Shown piece by piece: positions 1 through 8,290 of a stretch of 64,000 nt of DNA. The position numbers were made by a program, and so were the translations under genes. The DNA lies in the NCBI GenBank assembly GCA_963784575.1, contig CAWARU010000001.1, positions 682,001-746,000 on the forward strand. The letters run 5' to 3'. Position 1 is the stretch's first letter; each line of letters starts with the position of its first letter. This DNA comes from CAWARU01 sp963784575 (GTDB taxonomy: Bacteria; Pseudomonadota; Gammaproteobacteria; UBA6186; Azoamicaceae). The notes under the pieces are model-generated. The model searched no databases, was not told the origin of the DNA, and worked only from the letters and a program-made list of their open reading frames with translations.

Positions 1-148
1 TACACTACTGGGATTTATTGTGTATTGCAGAGACCTGGCACTGTTTCTCTCTGTTTCTCTGTTTCTGTTTTACCCCCCAGTACTCACTCGCGCAAAACTC
101 GCCCAGCTCTTTGACGATGACGCAACAATATTATTTATCCCGGGAAAT

Positions 149-3100
149 TTATACCTTAGCAGCTCCCACAATATGTTTTTTCTCTCCATCTTTTCCGGGT
201 TTGCCTTTTAAAGTATTCCAAGCTGCAGACATATATGCATATAACATTGCAGATCTGCCGGGACTTGCACCAGGCAAACTTGCACCAGGTGAACTCTTTC
301 TTAGTTCTAATATGTAACGTGGGGTAAACTGATTATTAAAATATACCAGCTCCGTATGTACAGGGGTTTCTCCCGGTTTGCAAGCTCCACCAAACTCATT
401 CACTGGTACCACATGTGCATCATAATTTTCAAAATTGGGACTTCCTTCAAGCTCTTTCCTATCTCCATGTATCACCGGGTACGCTGAAAAAGAAACACCC
501 CAGCCCAAAAGTAATCCTTGACCACTACGATCTGTATATGTGTCAAACGAATATGAGGCCTCTAAAGCTGCATACAAACCTTTGCCATACCAACCTGCAT
601 CTGTTTTTGCTAAGTTCGCAAATCCAGTACTGCAAATGCTCGGTATTACTTTTGGATCTGTGCCATGCCACCCCAAACATAATTTTACATTAGGAAAATC
701 AGGGTCGACATAAGGATCAGTTACCTTTTTATATAAGGCATCAACTTGAGCTCGCCACTCGCTATCATTTTGGAGATGCCATTTAGAATTAAATGCTGGG
801 TTACTATGGCGCTGTTGAAGATTCTCCAAAAGTGAAAAGAACAAACGATTTTGAGTCGGATTATAAATAATCTGTATTCCAACAACATCATAACCATGAA
901 CAGGACCCAATTGATATGCACCCATCACTTTATCGCTATCTTTTTTACCTGCTGTAATCAGGCAATATCCATTTTGTAAGGGTGCGTGCGAAGCCTTAAG
1001 CGCTGAATCGAAATGCCAAATTTTTTCAGCTATAGGTTCCTCATCAAAAGTGGAAGATATGATTTGTTGTTCGCTACTTACTTTAATTTCTTTCTTCCCA
1101 GATGAGGACGGTAGAGTAGAAACTATAGGTGTCGCAATCAATGGCAGCAGACTGGCCAACGCGGTTCTCGCATCAACATTTCCCTGCTCCGCCGCTTTGC
1201 GATACCAAACTGCGGCTTCATTTAAATTTCTAGGGAACCCTTGGCCCTTTTCATATATCTCACCAATATGAAATTGTGCTTTAGCGTGACCCTGTTCTGC
1301 GGCTTTAAAGAACAATTCTTTCGCTCGTTTTCAAATCCTGCGAACCCCCCGGCTCTCCTCCAGCGCCGTCCCAAAATAGAATTGTGCATCAGCATCCCCC
1401 TGTTCTGCAGCTTTGCGATACCATTCTGCACTTTCTTTTTCGTCTTTGGCAACGCCGTCACCTATTTCAAGCGCATATCCAAGATTGAATTGCGCTCTTG
1501 CTTGACCTTGCTCAGCTGCTTTGCGAAACCAGCCCACAGCTATTGAGTGGTTCTTCTGAACTCCTCGTCCTTCCCAGCTCGCAAAACCAAATTCGTTTTG
1601 TGCTTTAGCATGCCCCTGTTCCGCGGCTTTGCGATACCAAACTGCGGCTTCATTTAAATTCTTAGGGACTCCTTGGCCCTTCCCATATATCTCACCAAGA
1701 TGATAGTGCGCATCAGCAGCATCCCCAGTCCTTGCTTTTTCTAACCATTCTTGGCATACATCGGGTAATAATGCTTCTTGAGCTTCGATAACTCCTGCTT
1801 TTGCCATCTCTTCAAGTCGAGCTTTAGCGTCTGCATTACCTCGCTGTGCTGCTTTTCGATACCAAGCACATGCTGTTAGGACATCCTTAGTGACTCCATA
1901 GTTACCCAATCTATACGCATCTCCAAGCCTATTTTGCGCAATTGGATGGCCTTGCTCTGCAGCTCTGTGCAACCACTCTCGGGCAACTTTCATATCCGCC
2001 ACTACCCCTTTGCCACTGCTATAAACATCCACAAGACTTAATTGTGCCTCTTTATCCCCAGTTGCCGCTCTTTTCAATAAATCTTGAAATTCTGCTTGGG
2101 CCTTTGCTGCTAAGGCACCTAACACCATTTGGGCCATTGAGTCTTCTTTCTTTGCTCTCTCCTCAAGCCAAGCTCGCTCGTCCCCTCCCCCTAGCGCAGC
2201 TTTTTGATACCATTCACAAGCGGTTTTCTTATCCTGGATAACACCCTCACCTTTTTCATATGCCTTACCAAGGGCATATTGCGCATTAGGTTCTCCCTGA
2301 TCTGCGGCTCTTTGAAACCATTCGCAAGCTAACTTTTTATCTTGTTGCACTACAATATTGTCTAAATCCTTAAAGTTCACCATTTTGGGCTTAGTATTAC
2401 CAAGTGGGCAATGTATTTCAAAACGCTGATTACCTTCCAAATATTCATGAGCAAGTCGTAATTGTGCTTTTATATGGCCTTGCTCAGCTGCTTTGTGCAA
2501 CCACTCCATAGATGCTTTTTTATCGGGCGGGAATCCTGACTGATAACGATCTCCTGGAAGACAGCGCTTTCCAAGCTTCTCCCCAAGTTCATATTGCGCA
2601 TCTTTATTACCCGCGGTTGCCTTTTCCACCAATGCCCGTCTCTCGGAGATTTCCTTTTCAAATCTTGCTATCTCATCATCCGCATTTTCAGAATAAGACC
2701 GAGCACTGCCTTTTAATTTTTCTTTAAATTTCTTAAGCTTTTGATACCATTCAAAGGCCTTCTCATAATCCTTAATAACCTCATAGATCTCGCTACCTTC
2801 ATGATAAACTCTAGCAACTTTCCATAAAGCATTTCCCGTCTTTTCTTTCTCTGCACAAAGTTGTAACCATTTTAAGGCTTCTTTAGGACCGCGACCGCCT
2901 GCCAGATATGGGCTTGAAACTTCATCTATGGCCTCCAAATGCCCCTGCTTTGCAGCTTGTAGATACCACTCAAAAGCTACTTTCTTGTCTTTATCTTCGC
3001 TCAATTTCCCTATCCTATATTGTGCATCCGCATCACCTTGATCTGCAGCCTTTTTATACCAGTAATTAGCTTTATCTCTATTTCCGTCAACCTTTCTATC

Positions 3101-3314
3101 ATACACTCGTCCCAGACTATATTGCGCCTTAGGATGCCCTCGCTCGGCAGCCTTTTCCCACCACTTAACAGCTTTTCCTGTATTCTTTTCTATGCCATTA
3201 CCATCCCAATATCTGCAACCAAGCATATATTGTGATTCTAGAATCCCCTTTGCCAAATAGCGGACCACTTGCTTTGCTTATCAACTCACTAATTTCCTCA
3301 GAACTTTTAGCCAT
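149..3314 (-). pseudogene. Sel1-repeat protein with C-terminal PARP-like ADP-ribosyltransferase domain (broken reading frame)
   Basis: About fifteen Sel1 repeats (pattern A-x-A-Q-x-x-L-G ... W-x-x-K-A-A-E-Q-G) fill most of the protein, followed by a linker and a PARP-like domain. Counting from codon 1315 of the 3' part, the domain shows WHGT (His217), GKGLY (Tyr248) and TELVYFNNQF (Glu322), the order and spacing of the H-Y-E triad of PARP-type transferases; this suggests NAD-dependent ADP-ribosylation, probably of host targets. Two lesions are visible. A single TGA (1331-1333) separates two open parts that are in the same frame and falls inside a Sel1 repeat. The ribosome-binding site and ATG (GGAGGAT, ATG at 3312-3314) are in a different frame from the repeats, so a one-base shift lies near 3270-3285. 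It could be a pseudogene, a recent nonsense allele or contain sequence errors. The domain call rests on motif reading only. Confidence 0.75.
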
Positions 3315-3389
3315 GGATTATCCTCCAAAATTTTCCCTGCTTCATGCTACTTCATTAATCTCTATATTTTCAATTATTAGTCTGGTCCA

Positions 3390-3444
3390 ATATGAGATGA
3401 GCCTGAAGGGCCAGCTTGATTCCGATATGAAATGAGCCTGAAAG
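3390..3444 (+). repeat. Two direct copies of an ATATGARATGAGCCTGAA motif
   Basis: ATATGAGATGAGCCTGAAGG at 3390 and ATATGAAATGAGCCTGAAAG at 3425 are near-identical and lie just upstream of the integrase-type fragment at 3504. They may be the end of a decayed insertion sequence, perhaps duplicated. Function is inferred from position only. Confidence 0.4.
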
Positions 3445-3503
3445 ATAGGTGCAGGAACCCCGGATAATGCTGACACAAGGCTAGATTCTGTTCATGATAG
3501 GGG

Positions 3504-3617
3504 ATGAAAACTATCATGACAGTTGAAGAACTTAAAACTATCAAACAATTGCAAAGTTTCCTCGCTGGTACTCAAGCTGTTGTCTTCTCAATTGAGACCA
3601 ACAAAAACAATCTGTAA
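3504..3617 (+). pseudogene. 5' fragment of an integrase-type transposase
   Basis: A short reading frame (ATG at 3504 or 3516, stop at 3615) encodes a peptide starting MTVEELKTIKQLQSFLAGTQ. I recall this as resembling the N-terminus of integrase-core transposases common in Legionellales genomes; no database check was possible. The catalytic DDE core is absent, and after the stop the sequence does not continue the protein, so this is a truncated remnant. It sits between the Sel1 gene and the decayed IS4 element, consistent with repeated insertion and deletion at this site. Confidence 0.5.
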
Positions 3618-3703
3618 AAGGCTTGGTGCCACCGGGTAGAAAGGAACCGTTACTAAAAAAATAACAGTCCTAACCCCCACACAACCTTACTATTACCCAC
3701 AAA

Positions 3704-4816
3704 TTACTTAGCATGAAACAAACTCCATCCGTCTGCTAGATTATTAAGTCGTTTCCAACCCCGCCAAACGACTATTGTACATGGACATTCTGGATTCGTT
3801 CTGGCAACTAATGTGATCATAAAAAGTCTCCACGCTATCACACTCATGACGGTAAGATAACGAATTAGACGTTCTGCTGTTCCCAGTCTACAGTCTTCTA
3901 CGCGAAGACCAGATTTTAAAATTTTATGAAAGACTTCAATTCGCCACCTTAAACAATACCAACGAACTTTTTCAATGGCCTCCTCAAAATTGGTAACAGG
4001 AAGATTCGTCAAAAGAACCCATTCTAAGGGTGTTTCATTTTTAGGAGGATTTTTCTCTACTACATAAACCATTTGTAAATTTAAATCAGGTAATTTTTCC
4101 GTCCTATGCCTAATATTGTTCTGAGAAGGATTCATTATCAATGAACCAAAATGTAAATCAAGAGTGGCTAACCTACCTTCCTTATCCTGTCTTGCTGGAA
4201 TCTCAACTTGAATCTTTCCTTGTGAAGTTAATATCTTTATAAAACCCCACAATGTTTCCCTATTTTTTCTAGAGTAACGCGAGGTCTTGTTAATTAGTCG
4301 ATCTTTACAAGCTCGGACTAAAACTGATGATTGAGCGCTGTTAGCAGCTTCAAAAAAATCATACATATCCGCTTCTCGGTCACAAATAGTTATTACTTGA
4401 GTATTTGTGGATTTCATGGCATCATCTGATCTTATTAAAGATTCTATCCATCGAATACTTTCTTTATCCTCAATTGTCACAGAATTATTATGAGTTCTTT
4501 TTTTAATTTTTTTTATTTCATTATCGATTTGAGGCCTCGCAAATATTTTTTGATCCAATAGCCCTAGCGGCAATCCTTCCGTAGTAATTGCAAATGAAGT
4601 ATGCATGACTACTCCATCTGCTTGAATTTTGCTAAGATTGGTACCGGGTCTGCTTGAAATGATTCCTAAACCATCGGTTTTTATATGACTAGTATATGAA
4701 ATATAAGAAGTATCTTGAATGTCAAGGATTTTTTTATACTGCTGAGCCCTTTGGACCGTTTTCGCGACATGAGTTGCCATAATTTGCATCGGACATTGGG
4801 TGCTAGGCCGCTGCAA
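3704..4816 (-). pseudogene. Decayed IS4-family (Tn5/IS50-like) transposase
   Basis: The 370-residue frame keeps the Tn5-like catalytic landmarks: an Asp in IQDTSYISYTSH, CDREADMYDFF (second Asp), and YCLRWRIEVFHKILKSG with the Y-x-x-R-W-x-I-E signature carrying the catalytic Glu. The N-terminal DNA-binding region expected before the first Asp is missing: the frame starts abruptly inside repeat sequence at 4790-4816. Near the C-terminus, PECPCTIVVWRGWKRL joins two stretches that are normally separated by about fifty residues in this family, so an internal in-frame deletion is likely. Both defects argue for an inactive remnant. It borders the target repeats of the neighbouring IS1111-type element. 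Confidence 0.7.
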
Positions 4817-4932
4817 TATGCATTAAAACATTGGGTGCCAGGCCGCTGCAATACGCATTAAACGAGATGATACTGTCATAGTGGGTAAATGATTTTCTTC
4901 ATTATAATTACTTATTGCGTATTGCAGCGGCC
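4792..4932. repeat. Target repeats of the IS1111-type element, including a 17-bp inverted repeat
   Basis: Two direct units (acattgggtgcYaggccg ctgcaataYgcattaaa) start at 4793 and 4829. A perfect 17-bp inverted repeat, GGCCGCTGCAATACGCA at 4841-4857 and its complement at 4916-4932, encloses a 58-bp spacer. The right arm abuts the left end of the adjacent IS. Part of the unit recurs at 9404-9460 next to the other IS copy. The joined sequence GGGTGCCAGGCCG at 4833-4845 equals the uninterrupted form of the two IS flanks, so it is an empty target site. Confidence 0.75.
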
Positions 4933-5022
4933 TAATGGTATGGACCCATCCCCCTTTAAATCCGGCTTCAAAAGAGCCAAAATGGTTACGATATATACCA
5001 TTTAAAAAAGGAGGAGGATCCA

Positions 5023-6045
5023 ATGGAAAATATTACCTTATTAGGCATTGATATTGCAAAGAATATATTTCAATTGCATGGTGTTGATGCGAAAGGAAGC
5101 CCTGTGTTAAGGAAGAAGATAAACCGTTCAAAGCTTTTGGAAACAATAGTAAATCTACCACCGTGCACTATTGTTATGGAAGCTTGTGGAGGAGCAAATT
5201 ATTGGAGTAGAAAATTTAAAAATTTAGGTCATTCAGCTAGACTTATTAGTCCTCAGTTTGTTAAGCCATTTGTTAAAACTAATAAAAATGATAGGAATGA
5301 TAGCGAGGCTATTTGTGAGGCAGCCTCTCGGCCAAGCATGCGGTTTGTCTCTCCTAAATCTGTAGAACAAGAAGACATACAAGCTGTACATAGGGTTAGA
5401 AGTCGATTAGTTCAAGAAAGAACTGCATTGATAAATCAAATAAGAGGATTATTAATAGAATATGGCATTATTATTCCTCAAGGGGTTAACAAAGTTCGAA
5501 AAGCAATGCCAGAAATCTTAGAGGATGCTGAGAATGAACTTTCTCATTCAGGCCGAGCATTATTTGCAGAACTATATGAAGAGCTTATAGAGAAAGATAA
5601 ACGAGTTAATAATTACGATAAAAAAATAGAAGCTATTTTCAAATCGAATGATATGTGCAAAAAAATATCTAAAATTGAAGGAGTGGGTCCCATTAGTGCA
5701 ACTGCTATTGTTGCGACGATTGGTGATCCAAAAGTTTTTAAGAATGGTCGTCATTTTGCAGCATTTTTGGGTTTAGTCCCTAGACAATCCTCAAGTGGAA
5801 ATAAAGAAAGACTGTTAGGAATCAGTAAACGCGGCGATGTTTATATTCGAACATTACTAATACACGGAGGGCGTACAGTAGTAAGACATATTGGTGCAAA
5901 AAATGAAGACAATAGAAGCAATTGGATAAGAAGTCTGAAAGAACGTAGAGGAGCCAATAGAGCTGCTGTAGCTATAGCAAATAAAAATGCGAGAATTATA
6001 TGGGCAATGCTTGCAAAAAATGAAGAGTATCGGAAAGCGGTTTGA
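5023..6045 (+). CDS. IS110-family (IS1111 subgroup) transposase, copy A
   Basis: A 340-residue recombinase of the IS110 type, which has an N-terminal RuvC-like DEDD domain and a C-terminal domain with a conserved Ser rather than a DDE fold. The N-terminus reads LLGIDIAKNIFQLHGVD (first Asp), then TIVMEACGGANYW (Glu) and KTNKNDRNDSEAICEAA (paired Asp). The C-terminal half has GVGPISATAIVATIG and AAFLGLVPRQSSSGNKERL, the usual transposase_20 region. ATG follows a strong GGAGGAGGA at a suitable distance. It is intact and differs from copy B in one residue (IGDPK here, IGNPK there), so both copies are recent. It should excise the element as a circle and reinsert it at the target repeat, guided by the downstream RNA. 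Confidence 0.92.
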   Translation: MENITLLGIDIAKNIFQLHGVDAKGSPVLRKKINRSKLLETIVNLPPCTIVMEACGGANYWSRKFKNLGHSARLISPQFVKPFVKTNKNDRNDSEAICEAASRPSMRFVSPKSVEQEDIQAVHRVRSRLVQERTALINQIRGLLIEYGIIIPQGVNKVRKAMPEILEDAENELSHSGRALFAELYEELIEKDKRVNNYDKKIEAIFKSNDMCKKISKIEGVGPISATAIVATIGDPKVFKNGRHFAAFLGLVPRQSSSGNKERLLGISKRGDVYIRTLLIHGGRTVVRHIGAKNEDNRSNWIRSLKERRGANRAAVAIANKNARIIWAMLAKNEEYRKAV

Positions 6046-6199
6046 TAGATATTAAGTGTTATTGGAGTGAGTCAATTACGCACCATGTTAAGACTACTGT
6101 TTTTTATTGGTGTATCAGATGGTGCGTGGGTTCTGAGGGCGACGCAAAAATTGCGTCGTCCTCGAACCTTATTTAAACGAGTTGCGAGGGATAAATTTC

Positions 6200-6345
6200 T
6201 TAATGGCAAGATAGGTGAGACCGGCCCTATCAAAACCTGCGGGTGCCAATGGCTATAATAAGCCGACGGCCTGATGAGGAGAAAGGGCGCGAATATCATT
6301 AGGGCCAGGCATTTTGCCTAAGGCCGAATACATGACAGCACTCAT
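6200..6345 (+). ncRNA. Predicted bridge RNA (seekRNA) of IS copy A
   Basis: Two successive hairpins with guide-like flanks lie 3' of the transposase. Loop 1: GGGTGCCA (6241-6248), a GGCT/AGCC hairpin (6251-6264), CGGCCT (6267-6272). The first segment is complementary to the right target half TGGCACCC and the second is identical to the left target half CGGCCT. Loop 2: CATTAG (6297-6302), a GGCCAGGC/GCCT..GGCC hairpin (6303-6325), ATACATG (6328-6334). The first segment is complementary to CTAATG at the left end of the element and the second is identical to ATACATG at the right end. This is the target-loop/donor-loop layout known for IS110-family guide RNAs. Transcript ends are guesses. Confidence 0.7.
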
Positions 6346-6512
6346 TTTATTGTCACCAGGAAATTATCCTTTACAAACGGGACGGGTCCATACATGGCAC
6401 CCAATGTTCTTCTTGTATAATGCTATAGGAATTCATGAGCGACACAAGTAAGTAAGTTATCTTAGGTTTGGTAAAAGCCTGAAATTCTATACTAGTCGGG
6501 AGATTAAAAGAA

Positions 6513-7515
6513 ATGTTTACTAAGCTAACAATGGCTAACAGTGACTTTAGGGGTTATGGTTGTGGAATATTTTGGAGTCGTTTTCATACTACCAGTGAAA
6601 GCGAAGCAGAAAGTAAATCTAGAAAAGAATTAGATGTCCCTGCCCAAAAGGCATTATTTCTTGGCATTGAAAGGGGTACTATTCGAACACAGTTAGTTCT
6701 TGTTGAACGTTCTATTAACGATACACTGTTCACAAAAATAATCCGTAGAATATGTGGTTCTGAGAGTTGTAATATTTCTACTATTGATTTTTCAAGCAAT
6801 AATATTACCGATGTTGCTGTCAATGAATTAGCAACTTTTCTCAATAGTGATAGAAAAATAAGCACTTTGATTTTGAGCAATAATAAAATTGGCAACAATG
6901 GTGCAAAATTATTTATATCAATTTTAGGTAAAAATTTTATTATTACTACTTTGGATTTATCCAAAAACCCTATTAGCACTTCACTATTGGGACAAATAGG
7001 AACATTATTAAATAGAAACCTCGAAGTGAATAAAGAGTTTGGCTCGAAAGGTAATTATGTCAAAATAGCAAGCACATTACTAGAATCTTCGAATTCCTAG
7101 GGATCTTTTATCAATAGTTTTAGAATTTTTAAGTGAAGTGAATGAGGAAAGGGCAAGAGAGATTGTACGAGAAAAAGTCATTTTCCCAGCTATTGCGATT
7201 GCAAATACGGCAAAACAAACTGAAGAAACTGTAGCAAAGAAATCGGTGTGTCCACAAACAGTAGCTACGATTCACCAATACGAAGAACGTATGATAGCAA
7301 TTCACTCACAGTGTCAGCAAGAACTCCCAAGTATGAGTCAGCAAGATTGCCCCGAATTAGAACAACGGTCTTTCTCACAATTATTATTATCAGGAGGACC
7401 ATCAAACCCCAGAGTTAGTCCTAAAGAAAGCGAACATCCTATTTCTCTGCACTCTGCAAGATCCACAAAATGCAATCCCTTTGTGATTTCCCAGATAAGC
7501 CCTATGAGGTCCTAA
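6513..7515 (+). pseudogene. Leucine-rich repeat protein, frameshifted
   Basis: The 5' part (6513-7100) encodes ribonuclease-inhibitor-type leucine-rich repeats, e.g. ISTLILSNNKIGNNGAKLF and ITTLDLSKNPISTSLLG, a fold used for protein binding and frequent among effectors of intracellular bacteria. It stops at 7098-7100, but a second frame continues without a gap: RIPRDLLSIVLEFLSEVNEE leads into the region up to 7515. A single-base shift near 7085-7095 would join them into a protein of about 330 residues. A TATAAT-like box near 6415 could serve as promoter. The gene is enclosed by the two inverted IS copies, whose right ends face it. No catalytic domain is visible. Confidence 0.6.
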
Positions 7516-7640
7516 TTGTGCTCAGTTTCCCTATTTACTATTTGCTGCACAATGTTCGCTAATTGAGCTATATTTTCCTTTTCAAAGACAGTTGCATGCG
7601 CACCTTGCACTCCATATTCTGTAAAAGAAACATTGGGAGA
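7512..7640 (-). pseudogene. C-terminal remnant of an unidentified protein
   Basis: On the minus strand an open frame with no start runs from the IS junction to a TAG at 7512-7514. It encodes NVSFTEYGVQGAHATVFEKE followed by a helix-like tail. The GAHATVF stretch resembles the end of alpha/beta hydrolases, where a Gly-x-His lies near the C-terminus, but this is weak. The rest of the gene was probably removed when the IS copies rearranged the locus. Confidence 0.35.
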
Positions 7641-7703
7641 AACATTGGGTGCCATGTATGGACCCGTCCCGTTTGTAAAGGATAATTTCCTGGTGACAAT
7701 AAA

Positions 7704-7849
7704 ATGAGTGCTGTCATGTATTCGGCCTTAGGCAAAATGCCTGGCCCTAATGATATTCGCGCCCTTTCTCCTCATCAGGCCGTCGGCTTATTATAGCCAT
7801 TGGCACCCGCAGGTTTTGATAGGGCCGGTCTCACCTATCTTGCCATTAA
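7704..7849 (-). ncRNA. Predicted bridge RNA, outer duplicate in copy B
   Basis: This is the outer copy of the two-hairpin segment described for copy A. The guide segments are unchanged: the target loop lies near 7777-7808 and the donor loop near 7715-7747. It lacks the transposase-proximal leader found in the inner copy, so it may not be transcribed independently. Confidence 0.5.
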
Positions 7850-7990
7850 GAAATTTATCCCTCGCAACTCGTTTAAATAAGGTTCGAGGACGACGCAATT
7901 TTTGCGTCGCCCTCAGAACCCACGCACCATCTGATACACCATGTATGGACCCGTCCCGTTTGTAAAGGATAATTTCCTGGTGACAATAAA

Positions 7991-8136
7991 ATGAGTGCTG
8001 TCATGTATTCGGCCTTAGGCAAAATGCCTGGCCCTAATGATATTCGCGCCCTTTCTCCTCATCAGGCCGTCGGCTTATTATAGCCATTGGCACCCGCAGG
8101 TTTTGATAGGGCCGGTCTCACCTATCTTGCCATTAA
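7991..8136 (-). ncRNA. Predicted bridge RNA, inner copy in copy B
   Basis: This is the inner copy of the two-hairpin guide segment, in the normal position downstream of the copy B transposase. Guide segments are identical to those of copy A; for example, the complement of TGGCACCC lies at 8088-8095. It is the more likely functional RNA of copy B. Confidence 0.65.
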
Positions 8137-8290
8137 GAAATTTATCCCTCGCAACTCGTTTAAATAAGGTTCGAGGACGACGCAATTTTTGCGTCGCCCT
8201 CAGAACCCACGCACCATCTGATACACCAATAAAAAACAGTAGTCTTAACATGGTGCGTAATTGACTCACTCCAATAACACTTAATATCTA

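Larger units (their letters stand above)
4934..6395 (+). mobile_element. IS1111-type IS110-family insertion sequence, copy A
   Basis: The element is about 1,462 bp with one transposase gene and a non-coding right end of about 350 bp. Subterminal inverted repeats are visible: ATGGACCCATCCC at 4940-4952 and GGGACGGGTCCAT at 6379-6391 (12 of 13 match). These, and a non-coding region downstream rather than upstream of the transposase, place it in the IS1111 subgroup. Left flank CGGCCT and right flank GGCACCC join to give the empty site seen at 4833-4845 (reverse complement). No target duplication is evident. Ends are accurate to within about two bases. Confidence 0.8.
7654..8227. repeat. 287-bp tandem duplication of the IS right end
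   Basis: The sequence from ATGTATGGACCC at 7654 repeats at 7941 with a period of 287 bp and no visible difference. The first unit ends at CTGATACACC (7931-7940) and the second continues into the transposase-proximal part of the element. Confidence 0.95.

Noticed and set aside
1..148. Possible gene start or terminator at the window start
   Set aside because: Only a CTCTGTTTCTCTGTTT-type simple repeat is visible; there is no coding sequence or stem with a T run that I can support.
1331..1333. Recoding of TGA (as Trp or selenocysteine)
   Set aside because: Neighbouring genes use TGG for Trp and end in TGA normally, and no selenocysteine insertion hairpin is visible; a simple nonsense change or error is more likely.
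6067..6299. Small open frames on both strands in the right end of IS copy A (and their copies near 7750 and 8037)
   Set aside because: They have no ribosome-binding sites, overlap the predicted guide RNA, and occur identically in every copy only because the IS right end is repeated.
7652..8227. A CRISPR-like array, suggested by repeated units
   Set aside because: There are only two units of 287 bp with no spacers and they are parts of an insertion sequence. No CRISPR array or cas gene is present in the window.
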